DNA from: Tolypocladium sp. Sup5 PDA-1
Lineage: Eukaryota > Ascomycota > Sordariomycetes > Hypocreales > Ophiocordycipitaceae
NCBI GenBank assembly: GCA_000750105.3
Contig: JPHH03000024.1
Coordinates: 372,001-436,000 of the forward strand
Direction of reading: 5' to 3'
Length of the DNA stretch: 64,000 nt
Below the pieces are notes generated by a model. It was not told the origin of the DNA. It searched no databases and saw only the letters and a program-made list of their open reading frames with translations. A program made the position numbers and the translations under genes. Of this stretch, positions 21,188 to 29,389 are shown one piece after another. Every line of letters begins with the position of its first letter. Position 1 is the stretch's first letter.

Positions 21188-21563
21188 TGTCGAGAAATTC
21201 GGCTCCAATTACGCCGAGTCCAATAAGGAATATTTCAGCGTCATAAGTCCCGGAATGGAGGACCAATTTGCAATTTTCATCCGACGAAACGGGTCAACGC
21301 GTGCCGCATAAATTGGTTTCCCGTATTGACCCCGCATTTGGCTGGTGGCCGTGTGGGATGACGACCGGGAAGAAGGTCTGTGAATCGGGCTGTGAAAGAC
21401 TATTGATTCTTCTATCAAGTGATTGGACTGAAGTTGGTGATATATCCCCGTACCAATTGAGGACGTAGCCTTGGATTGCAACCAGGCATCCGAGACATGG
21501 CAGGCAGAAGCCGAGTTGCCTGAAACAAGTGCTGTTAACGGTCTACGTGAACGAGCTGCTTGG
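21188..21563 (+). pseudogene. Reading-frame relic with many in-frame stops
   Basis: One frame reads as plausible protein (HVEKFGSNYAESNKEYFSVI, SPGMEDQFAIFIRRNGSTRA, later WLVAVWDDDREEGL, VPIEDVALDCNQASETWQAE) but contains at least eight stop codons in about 125 codons, nearly all explained by C-to-T or G-to-A changes of Gln, Arg or Trp codons. The family is not recognised. The pattern suggests a RIP-mutated copy of a repeated gene. Confidence 0.4.
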
Positions 21564-22194
21564 TATTGACACCACGTCGCGACAGCGCAAGGCAATTCGG
21601 AGCAGAGAGATTACGGAGGGCAGCGATGTGGAGGCGACTGACTTCATTGTCTGGCGGCCACTGTGAGGAAGCCTGCCATTTAAGCGGCACGGAGTGAAAG
21701 GGAAAAAGTGCACGGCGTCGCGTGGTCACGCCTGCATTTGGCATTCTGGCAAACACTGGCCAACCGCATTCTCGCTGATCCCGTGCCCCTGCGGCCAGTG
21801 TTCGCCTGTCAATTGCAATCGAAAGCAAGATGCCGCACGTGTCCCATCCGCGGCGCTGGAACCTCCTGAAATTGTAACCACTCCTGGGCCTTTCCGAAAG
21901 GTCAGCAGCAAATCGTGCTATCTGTATCACGTCGGGTCACGATTCGTGCCAACTCGACCAAGGACAGCACCCCGGCGTGCCGCGGGGTTGGCCGGGAATA
22001 ACGCGCTGTTGGCTCGACGGGGGTCGAGCGTGACGCGGCGGTCCGGCTATGGGGACTGGCTGCTTGTTGCCCAGGCAGCAACTGTCAAGTGGGGCATTGT
22101 CATCTCGCAACAAACATTGTGATTCCGATCCTTCCACCATCAACCACACTGGCCGAATTGATGCTGCTCGAGACCATGAAAGAGGACCATCAGC

Positions 22195-24603
22195 ATGGAA
22201 CGCGAAACTACGAATGAAATGCAAGAGCTGCTGCGTGAGGCACAGCTGCGGGCTGAAGCCGCTGAAAGACGCTTCGAGGAAGAGAGACGACAACGCGGAG
22301 AAGCAGAGCAACGACGCGAAGCAGCAGAGCAGGAACAGCGCCGGGAGCGACAACAACGCGAAGCAGCTGAGCAACAACGCGAAGCAGCTGAGCAACAACG
22401 CGAAGCAGCAGAGCAGAGAGCAGCAGCATCCGAGCAACAGACACAACCCACGACCTTGAACGAATACCTCGATGCGTGTCATCGGTTGGTCTTCACCAAA
22501 CTTAAGGTGGAACCCAATCCTGATCTGTTATCACGAGGTTCTTTGACCAATCCACAAAGCAAACGGTGTCCCACAAGCCTGCGACAGTGGCCAGACTTGC
22601 TGGAGCAGCAAACGCGCATATTCGGCCTCCTCCTCGACACCTTTCCTTGCGATTCAGATCGGCTCTTTGAGAGTCAGCACTTTCTGGCAAGCTTGGGCGC
22701 CAGGATCGGCGGACGAAGTATCGCCGACGAGAAAGTCCTGGAATTGTTATTGCACAACGCTGTGGAGGATCCCGTCAGGAACATCATCGATCAGCTTGTT
22801 AACATACCAGCCGTCAGAAAAGGGTTCGATCTTGGCGACGGCATCATCTTCGAGAATCACCCGCACGCACTGAGTGAAACCGCAGAAGAGGTGATCGACA
22901 GGCAGGCGCGTACTGTACCACCGAGCACGCCAGGACATGGAGAGAATCTGAGGAAGCTGCAGGCGGACCAGATCTGCATCTACCGCTCCGACGATGCCCA
23001 AGGGGAGCGGACAAGGGCCTTCATCTGCGAGTACAAGCCGCCGCACAAATTGACGGTCCAAGATCTGCACGTCGGTCTGCGCGTCAAAGACATCTACAAA
23101 GAGGTCGTGAACCGGAGGACGATACCGACTTCAGAAGACCCAGAGGCACGCTTCGCATACCATGCCGAAAGGCTGACTGCGTCAGCGATCACGCAGACGT
23201 ACCATTACATGATCGAGGGCGGCCTCGAATACAGCCTCTTGACAACGGGCGAAGCCATCGTGTTCTTCAAGATCGACTGGGACGAGCCAGAGACCCTTTA
23301 CTACCACTTGGCGGTGCCGAGCGCCGAAGTCGCTGCCCAAACGAAGGACGCTCATCTCTGCACAGCCGTCGCTCAGTATCTAGCCTTCACGCTGCTGGCC
23401 ATTGAAGGATTGGGAAAACGGGCGCACAGTCAGAACGAACGCGACCGGGCTACGCAGAAACTGAACAAATGGGAGGTGTCATTTGATCTTACATATCGAT
23501 CAATACCGCCGGAGGACCGGTCCTTCCTTTCGGACAGCTCCCCAGGCTACCAACCTCCTACGTACGGCAACGTAGATCGGTCACCGATCCGTCCACGAAA
23601 GAACCCGCCGCGGGGACACGGTCATACCGATGTCGGAACCCTGTCGAGACGAAACGACGGGTCCGAGTCGTCGGATGAGGAGCCCAATTCAAGAGCGCCA
23701 GACACGCCAACGCCCGCCCAACGCAGTATGAGACAGGAACCTAGACGGAGCGAGCGCCTGGCCAGGCGACCGCGTGGAGGTGGCGCCGATAACAGCGGGC
23801 AACGCCGACAGTTCTGCACCCAGAAGTGCCTACTTGGTCTGGTCCGAGGACATCCTCTTGACCGGAACTGCCCAAATTTTGCTCTTCACCGCCTGGGGGG
23901 GGCGTCTCATAGGCGCGCAGCCCTCCACCACCCGGTCGACCACGCCGAGTGGCTGAACCTGCTCCGAGCGCAGCTACAGGAGACGCTCGATAACGGCATC
24001 ACGCCCCTCGAGCAGAGCGGCGCTCGCAGTGTACTCTTCAAGGTAACCTTGCTTGCTTATGGATACACGTTTGTAAGCAAGGGCACAATCGAGGCTTTCA
24101 TACCCGACCTCGAACACGAAGCCGCTGTGTATCGACGCTTGGATGATCTACAGGGTATCCACGTGCCTGTGTTCCTCGGCGCCGTGGACCTGCGATCCGT
24201 GGACAGAATATACTACTTCGACCACAGGGTGTATATAGTGCACTTGACATTTCTGACATGGGGCGGAGAAAGCCTCTACGAGGCACAAGAGGCTACGTAT
24301 GCCACGGAGCGGCAAGTCAAGGGCAGCTTGTGCGCCATACATCAGCATGGTGTCATCCACAACGATGTGCGAGCTGAGAACATTCTTCTCTGTCGGGAAA
24401 CCAAAGGGGTGATGATGATTGACTTCGAGCGGGCGGTGCTATTGGAGCCGCCACGACCTCCGCTCGCAAGGATGGCGCCGAACAAGCGTCTCTTGCCAGA
24501 TGCACCCGGCGAGCGAAAGCGTCATAAATCGCGTCGGGTGACGAAATGCTTTTCCAATGACATCCTGATGGCGAATGATCTTTTCGTTACCACTAGTACA
24601 TAG
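22195..24603 (+). CDS. Coiled-coil / PD-(D/E)XK-like / kinase-like fusion protein
   Basis: This is an intact 802-codon single exon. Residues 10-85 form a charged coiled coil built partly from exact seven-residue repeats (QREAAEQ). Residues about 200-365 have the spacing of a PD-(D/E)XK nuclease fold: an acidic helix (ETAEEV), Asp258 in ADQICIY, Glu279-x-Lys281 in FICEYKPPHK, and a later Gln334-x-x-x-x-Met. Residues 440-540 are disordered and basic. Cys541, Cys545 and Cys559 (FCTQKC, RNCPNF) may bind zinc. Residues 605-750 are kinase-like: Lys629, Glu642, catalytic loop HNDVRAEN (Asp724, Asn729) and DFE (Asp743). The family appears widespread but unnamed in ascomycetes, to my recollection. Nuclease and kinase activities are inferred from motifs only. 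Confidence 0.7.
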   Translation: MERETTNEMQELLREAQLRAEAAERRFEEERRQRGEAEQRREAAEQEQRRERQQREAAEQQREAAEQQREAAEQRAAASEQQTQPTTLNEYLDACHRLVFTKLKVEPNPDLLSRGSLTNPQSKRCPTSLRQWPDLLEQQTRIFGLLLDTFPCDSDRLFESQHFLASLGARIGGRSIADEKVLELLLHNAVEDPVRNIIDQLVNIPAVRKGFDLGDGIIFENHPHALSETAEEVIDRQARTVPPSTPGHGENLRKLQADQICIYRSDDAQGERTRAFICEYKPPHKLTVQDLHVGLRVKDIYKEVVNRRTIPTSEDPEARFAYHAERLTASAITQTYHYMIEGGLEYSLLTTGEAIVFFKIDWDEPETLYYHLAVPSAEVAAQTKDAHLCTAVAQYLAFTLLAIEGLGKRAHSQNERDRATQKLNKWEVSFDLTYRSIPPEDRSFLSDSSPGYQPPTYGNVDRSPIRPRKNPPRGHGHTDVGTLSRRNDGSESSDEEPNSRAPDTPTPAQRSMRQEPRRSERLARRPRGGGADNSGQRRQFCTQKCLLGLVRGHPLDRNCPNFALHRLGGASHRRAALHHPVDHAEWLNLLRAQLQETLDNGITPLEQSGARSVLFKVTLLAYGYTFVSKGTIEAFIPDLEHEAAVYRRLDDLQGIHVPVFLGAVDLRSVDRIYYFDHRVYIVHLTFLTWGGESLYEAQEATYATERQVKGSLCAIHQHGVIHNDVRAENILLCRETKGVMMIDFERAVLLEPPRPPLARMAPNKRLLPDAPGERKRHKSRRVTKCFSNDILMANDLFVTTST
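22340..22415 (+). repeat. 21-bp coding tandem repeat in coiled coil
   Basis: About three near-identical 21-bp units (CAACGCGAAGCAGCTGAGCA core) encode the heptad QREAAEQ. In-frame length change is easy here, so coiled-coil length may vary between strains. Confidence 0.6.
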
Positions 24604-24610
24604 GTCATTC

Positions 24611-24640
24611 ATACTACTACTATAATAATAATAATAATGA
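24611..24640 (+). repeat. (ACT)n/(TAA)n microsatellite
   Basis: Three ACT units followed by five TAA units just after the stop of the 802-aa gene. Confidence 0.6.
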
Positions 24641-24653
24641 CTCTGACTGGTAT

Positions 24654-24703
24654 TAGGGCCGGCCCTAGTAGCCAATGCGATATTCAACTCTGCCCAGAGT
24701 TGA
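24654..24703. repeat. Palindromes downstream of 22.2-24.6 kb gene
   Basis: A perfect 14-bp palindrome TAGGGCCGGCCCTA (24654-24667) is followed by the inverted repeat TCAACTCTGCCCAGAGTTGA (24684-24703). The half-site GGCAGAGTTGAT recurs at about 24728 and 24752. They could be termini of a small non-autonomous element or mRNA 3'-end hairpins. Confidence 0.45.
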
Positions 24704-24855
24704 TTTATCCGACCCACTTTGCAGGGGGCAGAGTTGATTTGGGGCGACAGGGGCAGAGTTGATATTTAGATAGCCAATCAAAAGTCAGTATCTGGTGCAG
24801 GCGTGCGTCGCGTCTCTCAAAACGCGACAGCACTCGCAGACCGCGTTAAGTGAGT

Positions 24856-24877
24856 CTAACCCTAGACTAACCCTAGG
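24856..24877 (-). repeat. Interstitial telomere-like repeat (CCCTAA orientation)
   Basis: Two CTAACCCTAG units one base apart, opposite in orientation to the GGGTTA units at 21158-21169. Confidence 0.5.
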
Positions 24878-25443
24878 CATTTCTGCGTCCTGGGCATCCA
24901 GAGTATCCTCCACACCAATATGTTGTGGGCCTTTTCCCGCTCATGGACAGATTGCAGGTGGTCTTGAACACCCATCCCGTGGACTGGCCGGACCAAGCTG
25001 CCCTTGCGCTGAATAATCCAGTACTTTCGCGCCGGACCTGTTGCCCACGTCTGCAGAAAATCGTACTCAAAAAAAGCACCGGCAGCTCGACGGTCGCGTG
25101 CGGTGCCGTAGACCGGACAGTGGCTGCTCGCAGAGTCGGAGAAATGGCGCCTCATGTATTGGAGGCTTATCGTTCGATATGCGCACTTGCGGCATGCAAA
25201 GCCATCGTAGACGCGTAGCAGGCCATGCTCTGATGAACCGTCTGGCAGCGGCGCTACCTCGTCCGGCTCGTGAAGCGCCGGCCCGACCAAAGTCTTCAGA
25301 AAGGTCGTCAATCCCTTCCTTGCCTCCTCGGGTATACCGTGCTTGTCCCTCAGATGTGTCGTCACCAGCGACTCCTTGACGGAGAGTGCATGTCGGCATT
25401 CTATGCGAACGCAGATGAGAAGATTCGCCTCGGGTCTTTGCAT
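24862..25443 (-). pseudogene. OrsD/DUF3505-like zinc-finger protein, N-terminal fragment
   Basis: A 193-codon minus-strand frame starts as members of the OrsD-like family (DUF3505) do: a C2H2-like finger (Cys and His in CRHALSVKESLVTTHLRDKH), a helical linker, ALHEPDEVAPLPDGSSEHGL, then a second Cys pair in GFACRKCAYRTIS with His in MRRHFSDS, and EYDFLQTWATGPARKYWII. Full-length relatives are much longer; here the frame ends after about 190 codons and a telomere-like repeat and palindromes follow, so the rest is lost. Such proteins are often near repeats or fused to helicases in fungi; the biochemical role is not settled. Confidence 0.5.
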
Positions 25444-25881
25444 AAGCCTAGTTTTGTTAAAAATTCTGGGCTTGGCATCTTATAGGGGTTACGCAGATGG
25501 CGTCACTTTTATCGTGAATGGTATCGATGGCGTCGCGACATAGACACGGGCACTAGAGGTAATAAACGTTCTACGGCGACCAAATTAAAGTTAACACAGC
25601 AGGCCCGAAAGCTCAGCTGAATAATTGTCTGGACGGCTGGCTGACCGGCATGGCAGCACGAAAAGCGTGTTGTTTGATAAAGGAATGAAGGTTTGATAAA
25701 GGAATGAAGGGCGTCGTGCACGGACCCATTTCTGTGTCATTTACTACATCATGCACGACTGCCTACAGTAGTAGTAGTAGGGTACCAATGCTGGACGACA
25801 CCATGGAATATTGCACGCTGGATTCCAAGTCAAATGCACTGCACCAGTACCCTGACTAACAGTCGTTGTCTCAAGCAAAGC
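25444..25881. other. Intergenic with (TAG)n microsatellite
   Basis: No gene; a short run of TAG units lies near 25767-25781 and a 17-bp direct repeat (TGATAAAGGAATGAAGG) occurs twice near 25674-25710. Confidence 0.4.
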
Positions 25882-27189
25882 TCACGCGGCCCTTCTAGGT
25901 TCCTTGCGGACGTACAGAGCCGAGCCCCAGACGTGGGCGGCATCTTCCTCCAGTAGCGGATACTCGGTATACCCCTTGACCATCTCACGCACCCGCGGCG
26001 ATGAATGATCTGTAGTATATGGACTGCGCGGGCCCCCCTTGGCGGTCAGTATAGGCTTCAGCATCGCCTTGGAGCGCCCAGCACCAGGGGCGGGACCAGC
26101 ACTCACAAGACCCATGTTCCCTCCTCGTTTCTCGTCCATCCACGCGGAACCTCCTCAGGCTCGACGCGGCCCTAGATCATCCCCGCCGGGCGCGCCAGCT
26201 CCGTCACAATCTGCCTCACGGGCACATTACACGACACTGTGAAGACCACCGCTCGCTCGTCCACGAGCAGGAACCCCGTCTCCGGCTCCGCGATCTCGAC
26301 GCCTCTCGCGCGGAGAACCTCCTTGCAAGTGTCGAGATACGCGGGGTCTTGGACGATGCGCCGTACCGAGTGGCCCGTCTTCTCCTGGAGCAGGTTCCCG
26401 AGGAGTAGCAGCACCGCATGCTGCATGCAGGAGTTTCGGCGCTCCTCGCCCGGCACGGCCTCGGACGTCAAATCCCCCAGGCCGAAAGCTACAACCTTGT
26501 CGATGCCAAGCCGCGTTATGTCGGGTCCACCAAAGATGGTTTCCAGCGTCTGCCACGTCTCGGTACGGAAGACACTGTCTATGCAAGGGTCCAGAACTGC
26601 GGCTACCTCAGTCGTGGTGATGTTCCAAGTATCATCATCATAAGGGTAATGGCTCAAGCGAGCAAGAATCTGTACAGGAGTCACACCATTTCCGGAGTAG
26701 ACGACCGCGCGACCGGTGAGGTCAGTCAACGAGTGTACGTCGTTGAAGTGTATGACCGGTTCATGGCTGGCATCGCCCAGCAGGTTAGCTCCGGTTAAGC
26801 GCGGCAAGGGACCCAGCCCAGAAGGCTCACCTGATGTAGCGCTCACGGTCAAACACCAACTGGTTATCGTACCGGCAGCCGTCCATCCCGATGACAGTGA
26901 ACATCTTCTTCTGTGGGATCTTACCAGCCTTGAACTCATCGATCTGTGTCTCGGCGTGCGCGATCATCTCCCTCGTAAACAGCGGTCGTCCTTCGTCGTA
27001 CATTTCCTTTGCACGCACCGCTATCTCCCCGTGCCTCTTTTTGCCCTCCTCATTATGGAAATATTCCAGGCCTGGTAAACTGCGCCGTTCATCGTCGCCT
27101 GACGTCTCTCCACCCCAGCGACGTTCAGTCTGCCCTCCACTCTCCATGACGATTGGGGTTGATTGGTTGTCTCTTGCTCCCGTTGACAT
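25882..27189 (-). pseudogene. SRR1-like domain gene with one internal nonsense codon
   Basis: Exon 1 runs 27189..26831 and exon 2 from 26766, with a 64-nt GT-AG intron that joins in frame (RERYISHEPVIHF). Exon 2 carries the SRR1-like core: ITTTEVAAVLDPCIDSVFRT, IDKVVAFGLGDLT, NSCMQHAVLLLLGNLLQ, and FLLVDERAVVFTVSCNVPVR. A TAG at 26174-26172 interrupts the frame after LARPAGMI. Beyond it the same frame continues (GRVEPEEVPRGWTRNEEG) to 26107, and a further intron (26106-26024) leads in frame to the usual family end, PYTTDHSSPRVREMVKGY to YVRK, ending at 25882. Relatives are long enough to include this tail, so the TAG probably truncates about 75 residues. SRR1 proteins in plants and yeast affect clock or heme-related regulation; fungal paralogues are uncharacterised. 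An upstream ATG at 27309 is also open. Confidence 0.65.
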
Positions 27190-27919
27190 GTTTCTCCTGG
27201 CCAGGACAGTGAGTGGTAATGGATGACGTAGTAGCAAAGGAGAGGGCTTTACACCTCTCCGTTCACACCTCACGCTGCCTGATGAGACAGACGCGGGGCA
27301 GGGCAGCAAACCAACACGAGCTTGCGGAGTGGTATCGTGGATGCACGCTTACCTAAGAGCAGGTGACAGCACCTTGCTGCTTGACGTGATCCTGGTAGCA
27401 CGGCCACGATGAGGGGGCATCGAGTGACGTCTCAAGACGTTTCGTCCAGAAAACACTGTTGCGGTGAACGAGCGAACCGTCCGTATGCCATGCCCATCCT
27501 TCAACCGCGCCTCGCTCGGTCGCCACTGGGCGCATATTGAAATCTGTGATTGAAGGCTTGCGTCCCCCAGAGCCAGAAGAAGGCCTAGATGGTGACATAC
27601 TCAACACAGTAAGCACGAGGCTCCGCCCAGGGCGAGAGCGGCTGGGGTCGCCGACGTAAGGAGAGATACTACCTTACACCAGTCGGAGGCGGGGAGTACG
27701 AACGGAACCCACCGCCTATCTCAAGGCCTGCCGCGTCCACGGAGGGTGACCAGATGCAAATGTAGTAGTCGTGACCACCGTTCAGCAGCGTCACGTGTTG
27801 CTGGGTACACGGTCGGGCGCCGACGGGTAGGCTTTCAGACCTGACCGCTCTATACTAGGGATTGAAGGACGAGGCAATTCATTGCTCCCAATTACTTAAA
27901 CCGCGTTTCGCTATAGCAT
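27190..27919. other. Upstream region of SRR1-like gene
   Basis: A minus-strand 87-codon frame (27353-27616) has no recognised domain. Nothing else supported. Confidence 0.3.
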
Positions 27920-28020
27920 AACGCGTCTGCTCAGTAAGGTAACGCGTGCTTTTGAGACATAATGGCATGACGCGTCTGCTACAGTAAAGTTAACGCGTGT
28001 TTTTGAGACATAATGGCGTA
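27920..28020 (+). repeat. Tandem repeat with four ACGCGT sites
   Basis: Two imperfect units of about 50 bp (start 27921 and 27970) share the order ACGCGTCTGCT, CAGTAA, AACGCGTG and TTTTGAGACATAATGGC. Each holds two ACGCGT hexamers (27921, 27942, 27970, 27993). ACGCGT is the MluI cell-cycle box bound by MBF-type factors in ascomycetes; a regulatory role here is inference. Confidence 0.55.
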
Positions 28021-28063
28021 GAGGGCTTAGGCTGGGTCGGCATCCGGGGGTGGTATCTGGGGT

Positions 28064-28124
28064 CGTGCACGGACGAAAAGTGTGTTTTTTCGGAAGAAAC
28101 GACAAGTCCGTTGTACAGTAGGTT
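28064..28124 (+). repeat. Shared repeat-end signature, copy 1
   Basis: GCACGGACGAAAAGTGTG, 26 bases of different sequence, then TTGTACAGTA. The same two blocks with similar spacing occur at 52581-52642, suggesting the terminus of one repeat family. Confidence 0.45.
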
Positions 28125-28243
28125 TGCAAATAACTTTTAGCCCGCTCCGTTAAAATTCAGCAGTTGGCTTTGCAGCAAACATAACTGAAGTTTTCCCTCG
28201 CAGAAGCCCCTGCGGATGTTCTGGATATACTTGGGGAGCGGTC

Positions 28244-29389
28244 TTACCCATTAGCTCTGGCACTTCTGTGATGCTCATGTCCACAGAATTCGCTTGGAAC
28301 CGGCTTTGCTCTGCTGATTAATGTCTTTCCAAGTGACCAAAGACCCATGCCTACCCAAATGACCGTCGCGCCGAGCATACCATAAAGGGTTTGTCTTAGA
28401 TCGCTCCTAAGATGCTGACCAAAACCGCTATTTATCGGTTCACCGCCCACCGGTTCATGAGAATACGCCAAGTTCGTATTCTGCCAGCCCTCCTCAATAG
28501 CCACAAAAGGGTGGGTGTGTTTCTCCATGGTTGTGAGTTGGACTGATTTGGGGGGATGATCGGGATCGGTAGGGTCAGGAAGATAAGTTCGACTGTACTC
28601 TCTTCCTTTGGTTTTAGGGTAGTGGCCCGTTTTGGCCACCCAGTCTTCGACGTGCCAGAATGCGTGTAGTTGATTGGTTTGAAGCTTTTCTGTCAGAGTT
28701 CTTGCAGCCCTCCCTTCTAAGCCTGGGGCATCAAAGATGTATAGTTGAGATTTTTCCCACTCGAAACCATTTGTGCTGGCGTGGTAGAGGAGCGAGCGCA
28801 TTGCTAACGTGCCTCCTAGGCTGAATCCCACAAAAGTGATATGCCGCTTATCTTGGGACTGATACTCCAGCCATTTCGCAACCTCTGATGTGATCATTGG
28901 AAAACTCCATCTCGATACACCCTTTATATTTCCATCAGCATAGGCTCCAATTGGTTCTGTGTACAGCCACCCTCTTTTGTTGCGGTATGTAGCCGGATAG
29001 AGAGCTGTTCCTGGAAAGAGTATGATTCTTCGCGCGTCGTTGTCTTCAACAGGTTCGAGGTAATGCCATACACAACCTGCAGCTGGAACGTGAACAAGAG
29101 TGTGGTCGAAGCGATATCGTTTGGCATAGCCATCCCGATCTGCTTTTTCAACATGAAGATCGATCTCGGTGTTCCTTTCAGGGTGGATTGCAGCGAATAG
29201 AATTGCCCAAATCTGGAAGTTTGCCTCAAGTGTGGAGAATTTATGTGCCAGAGTCTTATTGTAATGCTTAAAGTACGCGCGTTTGTCTGCTTTCGATGCT
29301 CGTCTGACGATATTAGAATCTTTGAGGAAATGTTTATAGCCGTCTGGCCTGGTCGCCCAGCCACAAGCGTTGGTAGGAGGTATGACCAT
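28244..29389 (-). CDS. Alpha/beta hydrolase, lipase-like, with C-terminal membrane segment
   Basis: This is an intact single-exon protein of 381 aa. The nucleophile elbow is GFSLGG with Ser190, preceded by a strand (HITFVGFS). RIILFPGTAL (about 121-130) is the oxyanion-loop strand, and IFDAPGLEG and HTHPFVA supply plausible acid and histidine regions. The fold thus looks complete. Residues about 343-365 (LYGMLGATVIWVGMGLW) form one hydrophobic helix near the C-terminus, so it may be tail-anchored. No N-terminal signal peptide is seen. It is likely an esterase or lipase; the substrate is unknown. It lies 1.3 kb downstream of the monooxygenase on the same strand. Confidence 0.7.
   Translation of the reverse strand: MVIPPTNACGWATRPDGYKHFLKDSNIVRRASKADKRAYFKHYNKTLAHKFSTLEANFQIWAILFAAIHPERNTEIDLHVEKADRDGYAKRYRFDHTLVHVPAAGCVWHYLEPVEDNDARRIILFPGTALYPATYRNKRGWLYTEPIGAYADGNIKGVSRWSFPMITSEVAKWLEYQSQDKRHITFVGFSLGGTLAMRSLLYHASTNGFEWEKSQLYIFDAPGLEGRAARTLTEKLQTNQLHAFWHVEDWVAKTGHYPKTKGREYSRTYLPDPTDPDHPPKSVQLTTMEKHTHPFVAIEEGWQNTNLAYSHEPVGGEPINSGFGQHLRSDLRQTLYGMLGATVIWVGMGLWSLGKTLISRAKPVPSEFCGHEHHRSARANG

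Noticed and set aside
22208..22482. Leu/Cys-rich minus-strand frames as membrane proteins
   Set aside because: They are the reverse of the 21-bp heptad repeats (GCC/CTG-rich), a known artefact of coiled-coil coding sequence.
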